This document shows, in pieces, positions 8,942 to 38,610 of a DNA stretch of 64,000 nt. The notes under the pieces were generated by a model. The model was given only the letters and a program-made list of their open reading frames with translations. It was not told the DNA's origin and made no database searches. The stretch covers positions 11,461,339 through 11,525,338 of the forward strand of contig NC_134515.1 of NCBI RefSeq assembly GCF_027942865.1. The letters run 5' to 3'. Source of the stretch: Odontesthes bonariensis (taxonomy: Eukaryota; Chordata; Actinopteri; Atheriniformes; Atherinopsidae). Each line of letters opens with the position of its first letter. The first letter of the stretch is position 1. The position numbers and the translations under genes were made by a program.

Positions 8942-11900
8942 CTATATACTGAGAGTGTTGATAGCTGGTACTAAAGTCACAGCTTCTGGCAGGTTCTTGT
9001 TCTGGTCTTGGCCTCCTTTACTCTGGAGGAACTTTTGCCGATGCCTCTCCTCCTGACGCTTCTTCTTCTCTTGCCGCTGCTGCTCTTTCCTCTGCTTGTT
9101 CGACAGCTGGGGACAAAGGAAACAACAAATGACTGTTTTAAATTATTTCACCTTAACTTGAGTGTATTTTACCCTAAATATTTGTTTCCAACAGAAACAA
9201 GATAACTACATCCTTAAAAGAGAGCAATGGAAAGAATTCTCCAGTTTGTATATTAAATGCCGACGGCATTGTGAATAAATTTGATGAGTTAAATAAATAG
9301 GACAGCAACTTATTCAGCAAAACATGAATCCCAACCTTGAGTTTTTGTACGTTGCTGCCCTCTGCTGGCTGCTTGTGCTCACTACAGTCTGTGGCTGCAG
9401 CTCTGCAGGATGAGCAGGATGAGCAGGATGAGCAGGATCCAGAGGAGCACTGGCCCTGGCATGGCTGGCAAAGCAAAGAGCCAACAAGCCATTCAGCATT
9501 TATTGTTGCTGCACTCAGCTGGAGCAGGTTTTCCTCATCACCTGAAGCAGGAAACACACACACGGTAAACACTTGAGCTGAATCAGTCAGCTTGATTTGT
9601 TATTCTTCATATAATCCAGTCTAAGTTAGCTGAACAAACAAGCTTGAAGGTATGAGGGTTTTCACGTCTCTAACTGAACTGACTCCTGGTGATCTTATTC
9701 TTTCAGCAGATAAAGAGTCAAGTCCATCTTCTGACCCTGGATTCCTCGATTCTTGATGGAGCTCAGGATCACGTTTTCCTCTTCAGACGATGTTGGAGAG
9801 GATTTTTTCTGTCTGTCCCTCTGACCGTCTCCGAACTCCCGCTGATGACTATGTGAATTCTGCAGATTCTGGGAACAGAAATGGTGACAAACCAACTGAA
9901 ACATCTCAATCATCCCCATAAATGTATGATTGCACAGCTTTTACAAGTAAAACTAAAGACATGCCATGATACGTTCGTTTTTTTTTTTTTGTAATTCAAG
10001 TTTTTATTTCTTTGTCTTTGGTGTTTTACAGTACAGCATTTTACATTGTGAGACATTTCTTATCATATGCATTACATGTAGTATCAGCGTCATAGCAAAA
10101 CCAAAATGAAATAAAAGTACAGTATGAACGACACTGTTCATAAAGAGGACATATTGATGGTTACATAGCTGGAGAGCATATCCATACAATAAATTATAGT
10201 GCTGGATACAGGATACAATCAGAGGGAGGTATTCATACTGCAGGCTCATCAGGCAATGTGATGTAAGCCCAGAACAGGTCCCAGACTGGTGCCTTGGTCT
10301 TATTTTTTTTTTTATTGTTCAACCTGTTGAGCATAAGTTCATAGGAAGCTGTCTTTATCATAATGTTTACCCACTCTTTCAGTTCAGGGGGTTTGGGTGT
10401 TTTCCACAGTTTAAGTATTGTCCTAGCAGCCGTTGTAGTCCCTGCAATGATTACAGAGAATTCTCCACTTGTTATGTTGTGTATTTGGCTTCTATCCCCT
10501 AATAGGCATAATCTGGGAGATAATGGTATGTCACTTCCCAGCCAGTTGCTCAGGTTGTCCACTACTGTTTTCCAGAAAGGCAGAATGACAGGGCAATCCC
10601 AGATGCAACCTATGTGTTTTTGACATCTCCAACACAAGTTATTATTTATTATACCTGCTCTGTTGAGCCTTTGTGGAGTCCAGTAATACCTGTGTGTTAT
10701 TTAGTATTGTGTAAATTTCCCTAAACTTCCCTAATGTATTTCACATTGCTAGATATGATTCTCAGCCACTCCTCTTCAGCCATCAAACATCCCAGGTCTC
10801 TCTCCCATATTATTTTCAGGCTCCGACAGTCATCACTGAGCAATTGGTTGGTTGTTCTATAGAATATAGAGGTGATACCTTTTTGACATCTAAAGATGCA
10901 TATCCGTTGCAGGGCTCGGCGATATGAGTCAAAATTCATGTCCTGGAATTTCTCGGCCGAATGGCAATAAATGATACATATCGGTAATTCATTCTGTCTC
11001 ACTCACAGTCCTGTTAATTGTCGTGGTGCTCATCCCGCACTCACTGAAGCACGATGAGGCAAGGAGGGACCGTGTTATATAACAGGTAACAGAAATAAGG
11101 ATTGCTCAAAAGGTTGCTGCATTTTTAGGTATGTGCTTTTTTGGGTTAAAAAAAAGCATCTGAAGAAGTCTAAAAGTCTCTAAATCTAGTTGGCGGCACA
11201 TGGCAATCTAACGTGAGTGTTTGAGAGAGAAAGTGAGGAGTGCGGCGCTGAACTGAAGTGCTTCACGGAGCTCTTCAGTGGTACGTTTCACAATTTTTTA
11301 AGCTTGTAAAAAATACAAATATGTGAGCGTGTTGCCAAATATATTCAGGAGTCAATTACTTGCTTTTAAATTGCGACAACTGGTCAAAGAGGAAAAGTTT
11401 TGTGTTGCTGACAAACACAGAGAGAGAAGTTTGAGTCAGGCTGCGCTGACAGGAGAAACTGACACTGGCAGTTTTACAGGGGACACAGACGGAGTTGGAT
11501 TATATCTGTTTGAATGGTACAGCATGATTTCATACCGAGTTTGAAAAATGACTGTTATATATTAAAAGTCGGCATACGACCCAGTCCCGGTGTATTATTT
11601 ACCTCTATGCGGAGCTGAGCAGGAGCCTCAGAGTTATCTCCGATCCGCCTCACACTGTCGTAATGATCTCCGTAACGGTAGGCAATGTGCAGCTCTCTGC
11701 ACACCTGCTTCTCTGCGCCATTTATCTGCAAAGAGAACAAAATATTCAACTGTGGCGTACTTCAGGTAAGTTGGATCCCACATGGGTAATATAGCACACT
11801 GTATAAAGTGATTTCATTTGAAAGCCTCTGCCTGCAGCTCTGTTCCTACCTCCCAAAGCGGTGTGTTCAGCTGATGGATGACCACTTTCACCTGTTGACT

Positions 11901-13240
11901 GCGAGCAAATGCCACAATAGCGTCATTGCCAGCAAACGTACCAGGCTGGGAAAGGTTTGACACTGGGGAAAAAAGTGTGGAAAAAATTGTTTTGGTCAAC
12001 TTTGTATGGTATACAAAGTCATACGCTGTATCGTCACAAAAATCTATTATTGTTCAAAACTGAATTCATCAATTATTCATACTCGTATAAAAATGTCCTC
12101 ATAAATAAATAAAACCCAAGAATGCTTCAAATTGGCCAATAATAGAAGCATTGTTGACCTTGTGAAACCTTAAAATAAAATGCATTATTGTATTTCTGTG
12201 AGGATAGAGTCAGTCTGGGCCTGTGTGGCTTTCCCTTACAGTGCTGTGCAAAGGGGACATCGTCCTCAACGAAGGGTTCAAAGTCCTGTCGATGAGACGA
12301 CATGTACTGAACAGTCTCCTGGCGAAGCCGCAGGTGACCACGAGAGTGACCCTCCAACTGGTCACCGAGAGCTCTGAACAAGCAGTTCCTGCAGGAGACA
12401 AAGATAATGACTGGTGTACCAAATTGGTGCCAACAGAATATATAAGAGGTTCGGCATCTCTGTGTTTTTGACAAATATACGCTTTCTCAGTGGAATGTTA
12501 TTCAGATGTTTATATGGTATACACTCAAGTGGTGCCTTCATTAGAAAAGGCACTGGTTGGCAAATGTTTTGTAAAACACAAGCTTCCCAAACTCTCTGGA
12601 CAGTAGTGCTGTAAATAGAAAAACGATGGCTTCTACTAATTACATACAGAGCATATAGAGCAGATGAAAAAAATGTGGTATACTTTACAGTTGGAAATAT
12701 ATTTGAATCTAAGTTTTCTGTAAACAGATGACCTAAAACGTCACATACACTCACAGATGAATTGAATAAAAGGGATGTCAAAGTGTGGGGATATATTCAG
12801 TGAACAGTCAGTTCTTGTAGTTCACAGAGTGGCTTTTTAAAGGCCAAACACTACCCATTCAACAGCTGCCTAACAACAGTGATCCCTGTAGGAACAAACC
12901 ACCACAGTTCCATACTGGAGTAATTCACAGGGTCACCAGATCATGATTTAACTTTGGTCTTAAAGGCATGCTGTGAGGAATATTCATCAAATATATATAT
13001 ATATAAAATATTCACTGATACCAAGATAATGACATTCCCTTATTTTATGACCCCACTGGAGGTGTATTAGTCCATTCCTCTGCAGAGAAAACACCCTCTT
13101 GTTTCTTCAAATTTTGTTATTTTAGAAATGTCACTGGGCTGTAACCTTTGATCACAAGGGGTGTAAACACTGGCCAATAACAGGACATGGGTGTAAAGAC
13201 TGAGAATCATTTCACTGTGTTGTAGCTCTTTCTATCTCTA

Positions 13241-13286
<46 letters not shown>

Positions 13287-13788
13287 AGGTTATATAAAAT
13301 TCACATAAAATCCCAAAATGTAGCAGCTTAGCTTACAGGGTTGAGTGGGAATGTGGAAATATTTGTGTTTATTAATGTAGGCTAACATCTGTAAGTTGTG
13401 TTTTATCTACTGTTTTGCTCTGTGGCTGAATTAAGTTCCTCATTATTTCTGCTAATATGATACATTTCATAGTTCTGGTAACTAGGAATTTCTAGCCTTT
13501 GGCCTGATCAAAGAAAATGCCACAAGAAGTCAGATTTCACACTCAGTAACTTGGGTAAAGTAAGCGTTTTTTTGGCCCTTACCCATCTCCAGGGACCTCT
13601 CTCAACTTGAGACCCAAAGCCTGGAGCTGATTGGAGAAGCTGACAAACTCTGCCCCTTCATCGCCATCCTGAGGGCGGTTCTTGCGGTCTTTTACAATGG
13701 CCCGGTGTGCTGCCCGCTCATCCCTCTTGCGTTCCAGTTCACTCTTTTTATTGCTCCGCACAGGTTTCGGTGTCTGTTTCCTTGACAT
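8942..13788 (-). CDS. otud3: otud3, OTU-domain deubiquitinase, seven exons
   Basis: OTUD3 is a cysteine protease that removes ubiquitin chains from protein substrates. Minus-strand coding exons in order: 13788-13583, 12388-12240, 11962-11850, 11725-11603, 9859-9736, 9541-9336 and 9106-8942; phases agree and the product is 361 aa (human about 398). The start is MSRKQ, as in the human protein. The catalytic site D-G-N-C-L-F-R-A-L is built across the exon 1/2 junction (Asp68, Cys71), and the histidine motif G-D-H-Y-D-S-V-R gives His177. The C-terminus has the charged [10 protein letters not shown] helix and ends NTLSI. The UBA-like segment expected between the OTU domain and the basic tail was not recognised. 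Exons 5 and 6 are less certain than the rest; exon 6 has a Ser-Cys repeat made by a 9-bp minisatellite. Confidence 0.93.
9356..9368 (-). promoter_or_regulatory. CTCF-like core motif inside otud3 exon 6
   Basis: On the minus strand the 13 bases read CCAGCAGAGGGCA, fitting the vertebrate CTCF core consensus CCASYAGRKGGCR at every position. Motif match only; occupancy is not known, and the site lies in coding sequence. Confidence 0.4.
9409..9438 (-). repeat. 9-bp coding minisatellite in otud3 exon 6
   Basis: The unit GATGAGCAG (plus strand) is repeated about three and a half times. Read in the otud3 frame it encodes a run of the unit S-C-S giving [13 protein letters not shown]. The unit length is a multiple of three, so copy-number change keeps the frame. 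Confidence 0.8.
9978..11010 (-). mobile_element. 5'-truncated L1-like LINE in otud3 intron 4
   Basis: Minus-strand frames at 11002-10721 and 10637-10233 translate to the C-terminal part of an L1-type reverse transcriptase protein. The first has an I-I-W-E-R-D-L-G block; the second has [16 protein letters not shown] followed by P-F-W-K, the typical zinc-knuckle-like tail. The two are separated by frame breaks. The 3' end is marked by a 13-base poly(A) tail, seen as T at 9978-9990. The copy lacks most of ORF2, so it is dead. It has the same orientation as otud3. Confidence 0.8.
13254..13284. repeat. CA microsatellite in otud3 intron 1
   Basis: About 15 AC units, preceded by a CT-rich tract (13230-13253). 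Confidence 0.95.
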
Positions 13789-15333
13789 GTTGGTTGCAAT
13801 CGTTTCCTCAGACCCACAACAACAATGAAAGTCTACCTATGGTAATGAGCTGGCACTTCATTACACACTGCCACTCATCGGCAACCTATTTAAAAAGACA
13901 CATAGTGGTATATTAAAATAAATAAATAAAGGACATCATAACATACATTAGGTGTCATTCAAACCAGTCCTCCATGAAACTGTAATTTACAGATCAACAC
14001 CCCACTACAGTCTCTCTAATGTCTGATGTAGAAGGCATCATGGGGCTAGTCTACCAATCTTCTCTCCTTTTATTCTATTAATTTCTCTTATCAATTTTTT
14101 TTCGCTAAATTTGATACATTTAGGAGCTCAAAAAGGGTATGTATAAAACTCTTGACATTTTCAGTTTTATTTTGCCTCTGTAAAATGCTCTTTGTTCATA
14201 CTAGTGATGAGAAAACATCCCATTTAGTGTCTGTTCATTTGATAACACTTACCCTAAAGGACATTTATGCAAATCAGTTCAAGTTTAATAATAGATTTTA
14301 AATATTGAGACATAGTACTGATAGCAAGGTGGCAATTGGATATGAAATACAACTTTTAATATGCAGGTTGTCTTCGCCACAATAACATTTTGTAATGACT
14401 TTCATTAACTTGGATTTTTCAATAGAAATGAACTCTTAAAAAATGTTTGTCCCATATATTATGTATGTAAAAACACAGAAAACAGGACAATTTCACTGTG
14501 AATTTATCTCTATAAAAAAGTTTAAACAGATCAGATTAAACCACCCCTGGGCTTGAAATTGGAGATTCTCTCAAATGTTCGTTATGAAGTAATCAAACAA
14601 ACATTAGCCGGATATTTCTTAACCTCCAAGGGCTCAAGCTTTAATTGTGTATAAATGTTTTAATTTATCCTGGGTATCTGGGATGAGTGGGCACAGATAA
14701 GTCAAATACCTGAGCATTGTGTTGGAACATATAGTAGTTTTTGAGAGAAAATATATCATCATATGGAGACTTTACGTCTTTTTTTTTTATGATTATTGAG
14801 TTCAACACTTTTTAAACAGTGGATGCTTAAAAGGATTGAAAACAATACTCAACAATACTCTGTTTTGTTTTCAGTTTCAAGTGAACTAATATCTTAAATA
14901 AATCAAACAGGACAGGTCAAATACAGCTGGGGCTTGCAAACTAACACAAAACACCCCAAATTTACTCCACAATCTAGTTGAAATTGCTCATTCTTAGGCA
15001 CAAATGGTTTTGATTTTGTAAACAGTATCTAAATCTCTAATCTAAGTGAGTTTTTCAACACTGAGAAAATAAAATTGAAGAAAAAAAAAGGTAATTCTAT
15101 CAAAACTTTCACTTTACCAAACTAAAGACGGCTAGTTAAAGTGATTTCACTCGTTAAAGTTAATCAATTCAAACACAGTATCATCGGCGTCATGTTAGCT
15201 GCTAGCTAACATAAGAGTCAAGGACTAGCTAGTGGCTAACTAGTAAAACACGAATGGATGTTATAAAACAATTCATATCTTCTCGGTTCACATCATAAAG
15301 AGCCTCAAGGTATCTCAACCCAGTGACACTTAC
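13789..15333. other. Region upstream of otud3; probable 5' intron
   Basis: No coding exon found. The bases just before the otud3 ATG contain an acceptor-like TCTGAG on the minus strand, so a 5' UTR intron is possible. Otherwise it is AT-rich sequence without a recognised element. Confidence 0.4.
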
Positions 15334-15465
15334 CCTAAAGACACTGCCGTTGACGAGATATGTCACAGTTTTTGTGGGTGTTTTGGCTCAAAAAAGAAGG
15401 AATGTTGTGATTGTCCGTTTTTGTTTACAACTCAGTTCCGCATACGTACACCCGTGTACGTCAAA
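15334..15465 (-). other. Candidate non-coding first exon and promoter of otud3
   Basis: On the minus strand a good splice donor (GTAAGTG, 15333-15327) follows a less AT-rich stretch with several CG dinucleotides, which is unusual for the surrounding AT-rich DNA. It also holds a perfect 8-bp inverted repeat, ACGTACAC-CC-GTGTACGT, at 15444-15461. This could be the otud3 transcription start with a 5' UTR exon. Inference from position and composition only. Confidence 0.3.
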
Positions 15466-15632
15466 ACGTACGGAAGAGGGAGAGGGCCAAACTGCAAAGG
15501 CGGTTAATAAACTGTTGATAGAAAACGGTTTGTTAAGTGATTTAAAAAAGAAAAACGTTTTAATTGATTACGACAAGCCTGTTCAACACATACGACTTAA
15601 CAAGTTTAACAAGTTTAACAAGATTATAAAAA

Positions 15633-15780
<148 letters not shown>

Positions 15781-17500
15781 CGTCATTTGATCTGAGGACT
15801 GAGAACCAGGATTAAGAAGGGGACTGCAACAAATTTGTAAGCCATCTTGCCTCTCAAAATGTGTCCACCTTCTGCCACTCGTGTAAAACTACTCAGCACC
15901 AGCTCTTTGTGATGACGCCACACAGTTGGTGAATATAATGTGGGGGAGGAGTGGGCTGAAAAGCAATAAACAGGATGTTTGCCATGTAAAAAGAGAAAGA
16001 AAGAAAACGAGAAAAATACCAGAAGACAAGCTGCGATAAAAATGAGCCTCTGGGTATAAAACTGCATCACCACACAAGTGAATGCAGTAAGACAGTTTTA
16101 CATCCTAAAACTAGAAGCTACAAGAACATTGAAAGTAAAAGTGGGCAAAGCCATTTGGAATATAACTAAGAAGATATATCTGCTGTTGTTGCATGGTTTG
16201 TTCCATTCTGAAGTGAGTTTTGGCTTTGTGTGAACAGATCCTGACATGTCCTGACTGCTGTCCATGCATTCAGTCAGAGGGTGACAAAAAGACATATCCA
16301 TAGATATTTAATACAAACTATGACTGTATATATGTGCATGTACAGCATGTTTGTGTGTCTGTTAATAAGTTAACAGGAAAGATCATCAGACAATATTTCA
16401 TAGAATTCAACATTGTCCATTTCTGATCTGACTGATCTTTTGTTTGCTCCTTTATTTACTTAAAGGTTATATACATTGAAACCACCAGCGGGCAATGTTG
16501 TCTTCTTTTTATGACTCTTAAAACTTGAATTTGTTTACCAGTGCAAACATTGCAATGAAAATGGGCCTTGTTATTTGTTCATGTGCCCCCTTTTTGTTTG
16601 CCTTTGCATGCTAATTTGGGTTTTAGAGCATTAAATGACTGACCGTATTCATAACCGATGGATTCTTTTTCACATTGCACTCAGCTTTATATTTGTAGCT
16701 GCACTCATATTTGTGTTTATTAAGCTTCCGAGCTCTTTTTTGATTAAATGTTTACATTACTTCCATCCCAGGCCCTGTAGATGTTAATTAGAGGCTGGTA
16801 CAATGGTGCCCTGCTTGGCTGTCTTCTTGTGTGCACTGTGCCTGTGGGTGACAACAGCAGATGTTTTACACTTCTGCACTATGGGATGAAGAGTTCTTCA
16901 ACACAGTCTATTCATTATTTTTTTTAGTTCAGCTGGCTTTAAATAGGCCTATCAGCTATTCAGCAAAACCAATAGTGAATTAATTGAATTTTTATATCTA
17001 TTTTCGCAGGTAGAACGAAGCTGTGTGGTTAATGTCCATGGTGCTGAAACAGTGAACTTCATCGTTGATTGTCATTACAACAGATTAACATGGCACATTT
17101 GTATATTAATTTGCTTAATTTACATTATTTAGCCATTACGAACTTAAATTAATCATATCCAGATGTTCCGTCATAGATTGCAATTGTTTACCATGTTGAG
17201 AATAAAAGGTGACGCTGAAAGGAACAATCTTCTCTGAGAAGGCTTTGGTACAGATGTCATGATATTAGGATCGTCATGTCTTAGTGGCCACTAACTATTG
17301 CAGTGATAGGTGTACTTTTATGCTTCTCATAAATTCATTGTCACTTTTTATTTGTCTCTGCAAACGAAAAGGAGCTAAAGTTGCAGACTTGTCCAAAACA
17401 AATTCAGTGCCTGTAGAATGTGTGGGCATTTCTTTTAAAGCTTTTTTTTTTTTTTTTTTTTTTTTTGTGGACATGGCAGCAGCAGGATAGTATGAGTAGA
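15781..17500. other. Intergenic DNA between otud3 and tmem240
   Basis: No exon or recognised element. A T-run of about 24 bases is at 17443-17466. Small open frames here have no family resemblance. Confidence 0.5.
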
Positions 17501-18584
17501 AACATCAGAAATGTCGCAGAGTCAAAAAACTGAAGAGTAGCAGTAGGTGGAAGACAAATCTAGAGCAGGGCAGCATTTACGTGTGTGCAAAGCATGCGCG
17601 GAGGCACTGCGGGGTAAAAGGGGTAAAGCCTTTGGAGAAAAGATTGTTCAATCACAATAAGAGTGTCATAGCCGAAGCTCGCTCTGGCGAATTTGCAGGT
17701 AGCCACTAGGCTATAAATAATGAGCATATATAGCCTGAGCCTGTGCCGTAAAGGGAGCTTGCAGTTCTTCCCCCTTATACCGCCCACTGTATACACTCTT
17801 TGGTACACACGCGCACACGCACTGGAGGTGGGAGCGGATGCTCGTGTAGCTGCTGGAAGCCAGGATGGGATAATCATGCGCGTCTGGCTCCGGGTGTTGA
17901 TGCAGCTGCCGTTGCTGGATACGGACCGGGCTCCGGGCGCAGGGTGGGTCTAGCTGTGGACTGGAGCTATTTGGACCTCATGTCGATGTTATCAAGCATT
18001 CCACGAAAGACAAGGGCGATGGCCGTGAGAAGAGTTGGTGCAGCTCTCTGAAACGTCCAGGCGAGAGAAATCGAGCGTTTCCTCCGATGGAGGACAGGAT
18101 TCACCGGCATTAAAGCGCAGACCGGGTTCGGAGGAACTTGGAAAAGGAGAAAGAGGATACCAAGGTAGCATCAAAGGATATCAGAGAATCAATTCGTTTG
18201 TTTTCTTTAGGTTATGATTTTAAAAAAGTCGGACAGGGATAGAAACGCAGCTGGAAGACCGGATCACTTTTGAATTGGTAATTAGGATCTGACTGCCTCT
18301 GTGGATCGAGCAGCAGCCGCATCCGACCGACCGGGTGGTGGTGGTGGTGAGTGGGGTGGTTACTTGGATGGAGAGGGGGCAGTGAAGGCTGAGAGAGCGG
18401 CTTGCCGTGTGTAGGAGGAGACGGAGGGTGACCGGGCAGTTTGAAGGCACGGGGAGCCAGGAGCGGCGCGGCGGCTCCATGAGCGGCTCCTGCCGGGAGA
18501 GAGCGCCCACAGCCCAGCCGGAGAGTCTCCACTGCCGCGGGTAGAACCCCGGGCCACAGGACGGCGGTCAGTTTGGAAGTTTTG
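17501..18584 (+). promoter_or_regulatory. Probable promoter and 5' UTR of tmem240
   Basis: Composition shifts from AT-rich to clearly GC-richer with many CG dinucleotides, especially 17780-18560, ending at the tmem240 ATG. It includes a GTGGTGGTGGTGG tract at about 18336-18350. No TATA box was chosen. A CpG-rich start region is common for broadly or neuronally expressed vertebrate genes; the exact start is not visible. Confidence 0.5.
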
Positions 18585-35782
<17,198 letters not shown>

Positions 35783-36930
35783 CTCTGAAAAAAGAAAGAA
35801 AGGAAAAGAACAAAAAATGAATAGATAAAAAAAACTTAGATCTCCCTCTTCCCCTAAAAATTCTTCTCCCCCAGTCCTCCAAACCAATGCACCCCCTTTG
35901 TTCCAAACTGCCCCATGGCCAAATGTTGCCTCAGAGACCCTGGAAAACTGCCCTCCCACTGTTGATAACATGGCTCCCATAATCCCCTCCGACAGGACTT
36001 TCTTATGATTAAACCCTGTCCCTGTCAGCACTTAAAAAAAAATCCCAGAATGGAGCGAGATGACGATTATTTGTTGCCACTGAAATCTTGTCTTAAGTCC
36101 ATGTCCACCATTGTTGGAGGAAGAGAAAAAAAATACATTTTTAAGGGTGTTTTTCTGTATAGAGACATTTTCTGTGTTCATTGTTTAACTTGGCATGCTC
36201 TTTTAGAACAGGGTAAGATGTGGGCAGTGTGTGGAATGGGGAGGCCTGACGGGTGTCTTTTTTTTCCTTTCGTTATCGGGTGGGACGGAGGAACTTTGAT
36301 GGCGTAGGGTGGGGTGAATGAGACCGTAGGGTGGGTGGGTTTTTGTGATGTTAGACTGCTGCTTCTGTAAATAGTTATAAATATGGGAAAGTGGGATTTA
36401 CCAGTCTTTAAAAGGGGGGTGCGTGCGGGGGGCATTTTTGTGCGAGTCGTTTATCAATAGAAAACCGAATAATGGACTGTGTGGGTAAAGATTATAGGAA
36501 AAGAACAGAGAGATGAGTCTGTTTGAAAACTGGATGTGAAACCATGTGATTTCTGCTAAAAACACAGATTAATTAGCTTTGTTACTTAGTGAATTAACTG
36601 AATGTATTAATTTTTCCTGTAAATATGTGAGGGGGAGGGGAGCAGGTGTGGTTTTGGTTGGGGTTCTCCTTGCTAAACTATCATTGTTTAGTAGACAAGC
36701 AGAGAGAAATAAATGCCAGCCAAGATGAGTCAGTTAACACACACACACACATCCGTTCATGTTCCACATATTGTGCTCAACAGCACAGTTTAATTTTCTG
36801 TATCCAATTCCCTCTCACTTATCAGGAGCAACCAGCCTATCAGCAGAGGGAACCCTCACCCAGCCCCCCTCCTCACCCTCTCTGTCCAGACATTGCTGTT
36901 GTGAGGATGAAATGTCTGTTTTATTAAAAG
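35783..36930 (+). other. tmem240 3' UTR
   Basis: No second exon after the TGA. G-rich tracts (36280-36430) and candidate poly(A) signals AATAAA at 36708-36713 and ATTAAA at about 36920 fit a long 3' UTR. Confidence 0.5.
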
Positions 36931-37479
36931 TGCCATTGAAGCACAACAGTGACCTCTGATGTTTGATTGTGTCTCTCCAGTCGTATGAGCAGTGATGAGA
37001 ACACGTTCTCATAGCGAGAGGTTATTTCAGAGTGCTGATCATAGAGCGAGGTCCTGCTGACGGCCTCAATTTGGTTTATTAAAATTCAAACAAAAAATTT
37101 CGAGAGCACTGACTAACAACACCTCTGAAGTGACTGACAATGTTCACGGAGCTGAGAAAAGCCCTCTAATGTTATCCAGTAGTACATAATGACAGCCTCC
37201 AGGGGCAGCGCAAGCATCTAAAAGAATAGTTTTACCTTGAGTTGGAAATTCTGTGGGAAATACATGTTTCTCAGGCATCACCCTGAGTCAAACTTTCTGT
37301 TATAGAATAGATTTAAAAAAAAAAAGGGAAAATTAAACTTTTTATAAGCTAGATGACTGTTCTGTTCCTCCAGTTTTGTAAATTTCTGGAGTAAAAGAAA
37401 GGAAAGCTTCTCAGGGCTATTGTTTATTCAAAACCATAATTGGGAAAAGTCTGATAATGCCGTAACGATTTTTTGTGGC

Positions 37480-38120
37480 AGTTTTTGAAGAGAACCCAAA
37501 AACGAGGCTCATGGAAACAGCGCGGCAGAGCCGGAAAACAACGAGCTAAACAGTGAAAACATGAACTAAATTACATTACAAACCAGATGGTGAAAACATA
37601 CAAGTGATGAACAGAGGGCAACCAAGAAGATGGTAATGGCGAGGATCTGACAATGACTGAGACAAACCAAGGAGCATAAATACTGTGGGGAACTAGGTGA
37701 CTGCCCCTGTGACAGACTGACAACAGGTGAGTGTGGAGCTGAGGACAACTACTGGTGAGGATATGGAACAGAGTAAACAAGAAACTAAACTGAGACCAGG
37801 ACACAAGTACATAACTAAGGCAAGACAAAACCAAGAGTACAGACAAGAGCAAGAATAACAACGAAGGCAATGAACAAATAGGAAAATCAAGAATAAACTA
37901 ATACAAGCAGACAATAAATCCAAATGCAAACCAATAGCTCAAGATACTAAGACCACAGACAAGAAAAAAAACCCAGAAAAACCAAGACAAGGAAATCAAA
38001 TCCAAAGTCAGAAAACCCAAATCACAAACCCTAACAAATGCAAAATTCCCAGCTTTATAGATACTCAGGTCACGAGTTTCTATAAGCAGCCTACAAGCAC
38101 AAAATCACACAACACAACCC
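37480..38120. repeat. A-rich purine-biased repeat-like tract
   Basis: Strong strand bias to A and G/C-A words such as AACCAAGACAAGGAAATC, with loosely repeated phrases. It resembles A-rich fish repeats seen next to DNA transposons; a similar stretch lies downstream of sdhb (47600-48200). Not assigned to a named family. Confidence 0.35.
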
Positions 38121-38366
38121 ACAAGGCCAGAAGAGGCTAACAGAAGACAGCAAAATGTTATCACAGAGCTGTTTCCACGGTTCATAATGTAATGACAAAT
38201 TGTAGTAACAGAAAGGTTAAGCAGGGATCTGGAAGAACAACAGACTTTCAGAGTGAACTGCATGTACGATTGCTAAAAAGACAACACTAACCCCTGTTTG
38301 ACAGCCAAAGAACTTCAAGAATATTGATCACACTAAGGTGGTGCAGCACTGTGCTGTGTAGCACAA

Positions 38367-38610
38367 ATACAACCCCAAATCAGAAAAGGCTGGGATGCAA
38401 AGGAAAATGAGAATAAAAAAAACAAAGCACATTTTTTTCACATTTACATGGGCCCAAGATATTTCATGTTTTACTCTAAATGACTCAATTTATGCATGTA
38501 AAAAATGTTTCTTTCCACTCTTTTTTCATTTCCTTTGGCCAAGAATAATAAGAATACATAGTAAATGGTTGTGAAATCACTTCCTAGAAAGACTTTCAAA
38601 AAGTCCTACA
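38367..38610 (+). mobile_element. Candidate fragment of a dispersed fish DNA element
   Basis: The start ACAACCCCAAATCAGAAAAG, followed by GGCTGGGATGC, resembles the left end of a widespread fish element that usually reads ACAACCCC, then a GTTGGGAC word. The clearer copy is in the atp13a2 intron (57340-57605). Both ends were not found here, so this is a weak call. Confidence 0.35.

Noticed and set aside
9337-9576. Plus-strand frame with a D-E-Q repeat
   Set aside because: It is the antisense shadow of otud3 exon 6 and its minisatellite.
12180-12471. Plus-strand frames over otud3 exon 2
   Set aside because: Antisense to an exon whose minus-strand reading contains the conserved OTU catalytic block.
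14246-14260. Second copy of the CACTTACCCTAAAG word seen at 15327
   Set aside because: A 14-base match could suggest an alternative otud3 donor, but with no exon context it is too short to support.
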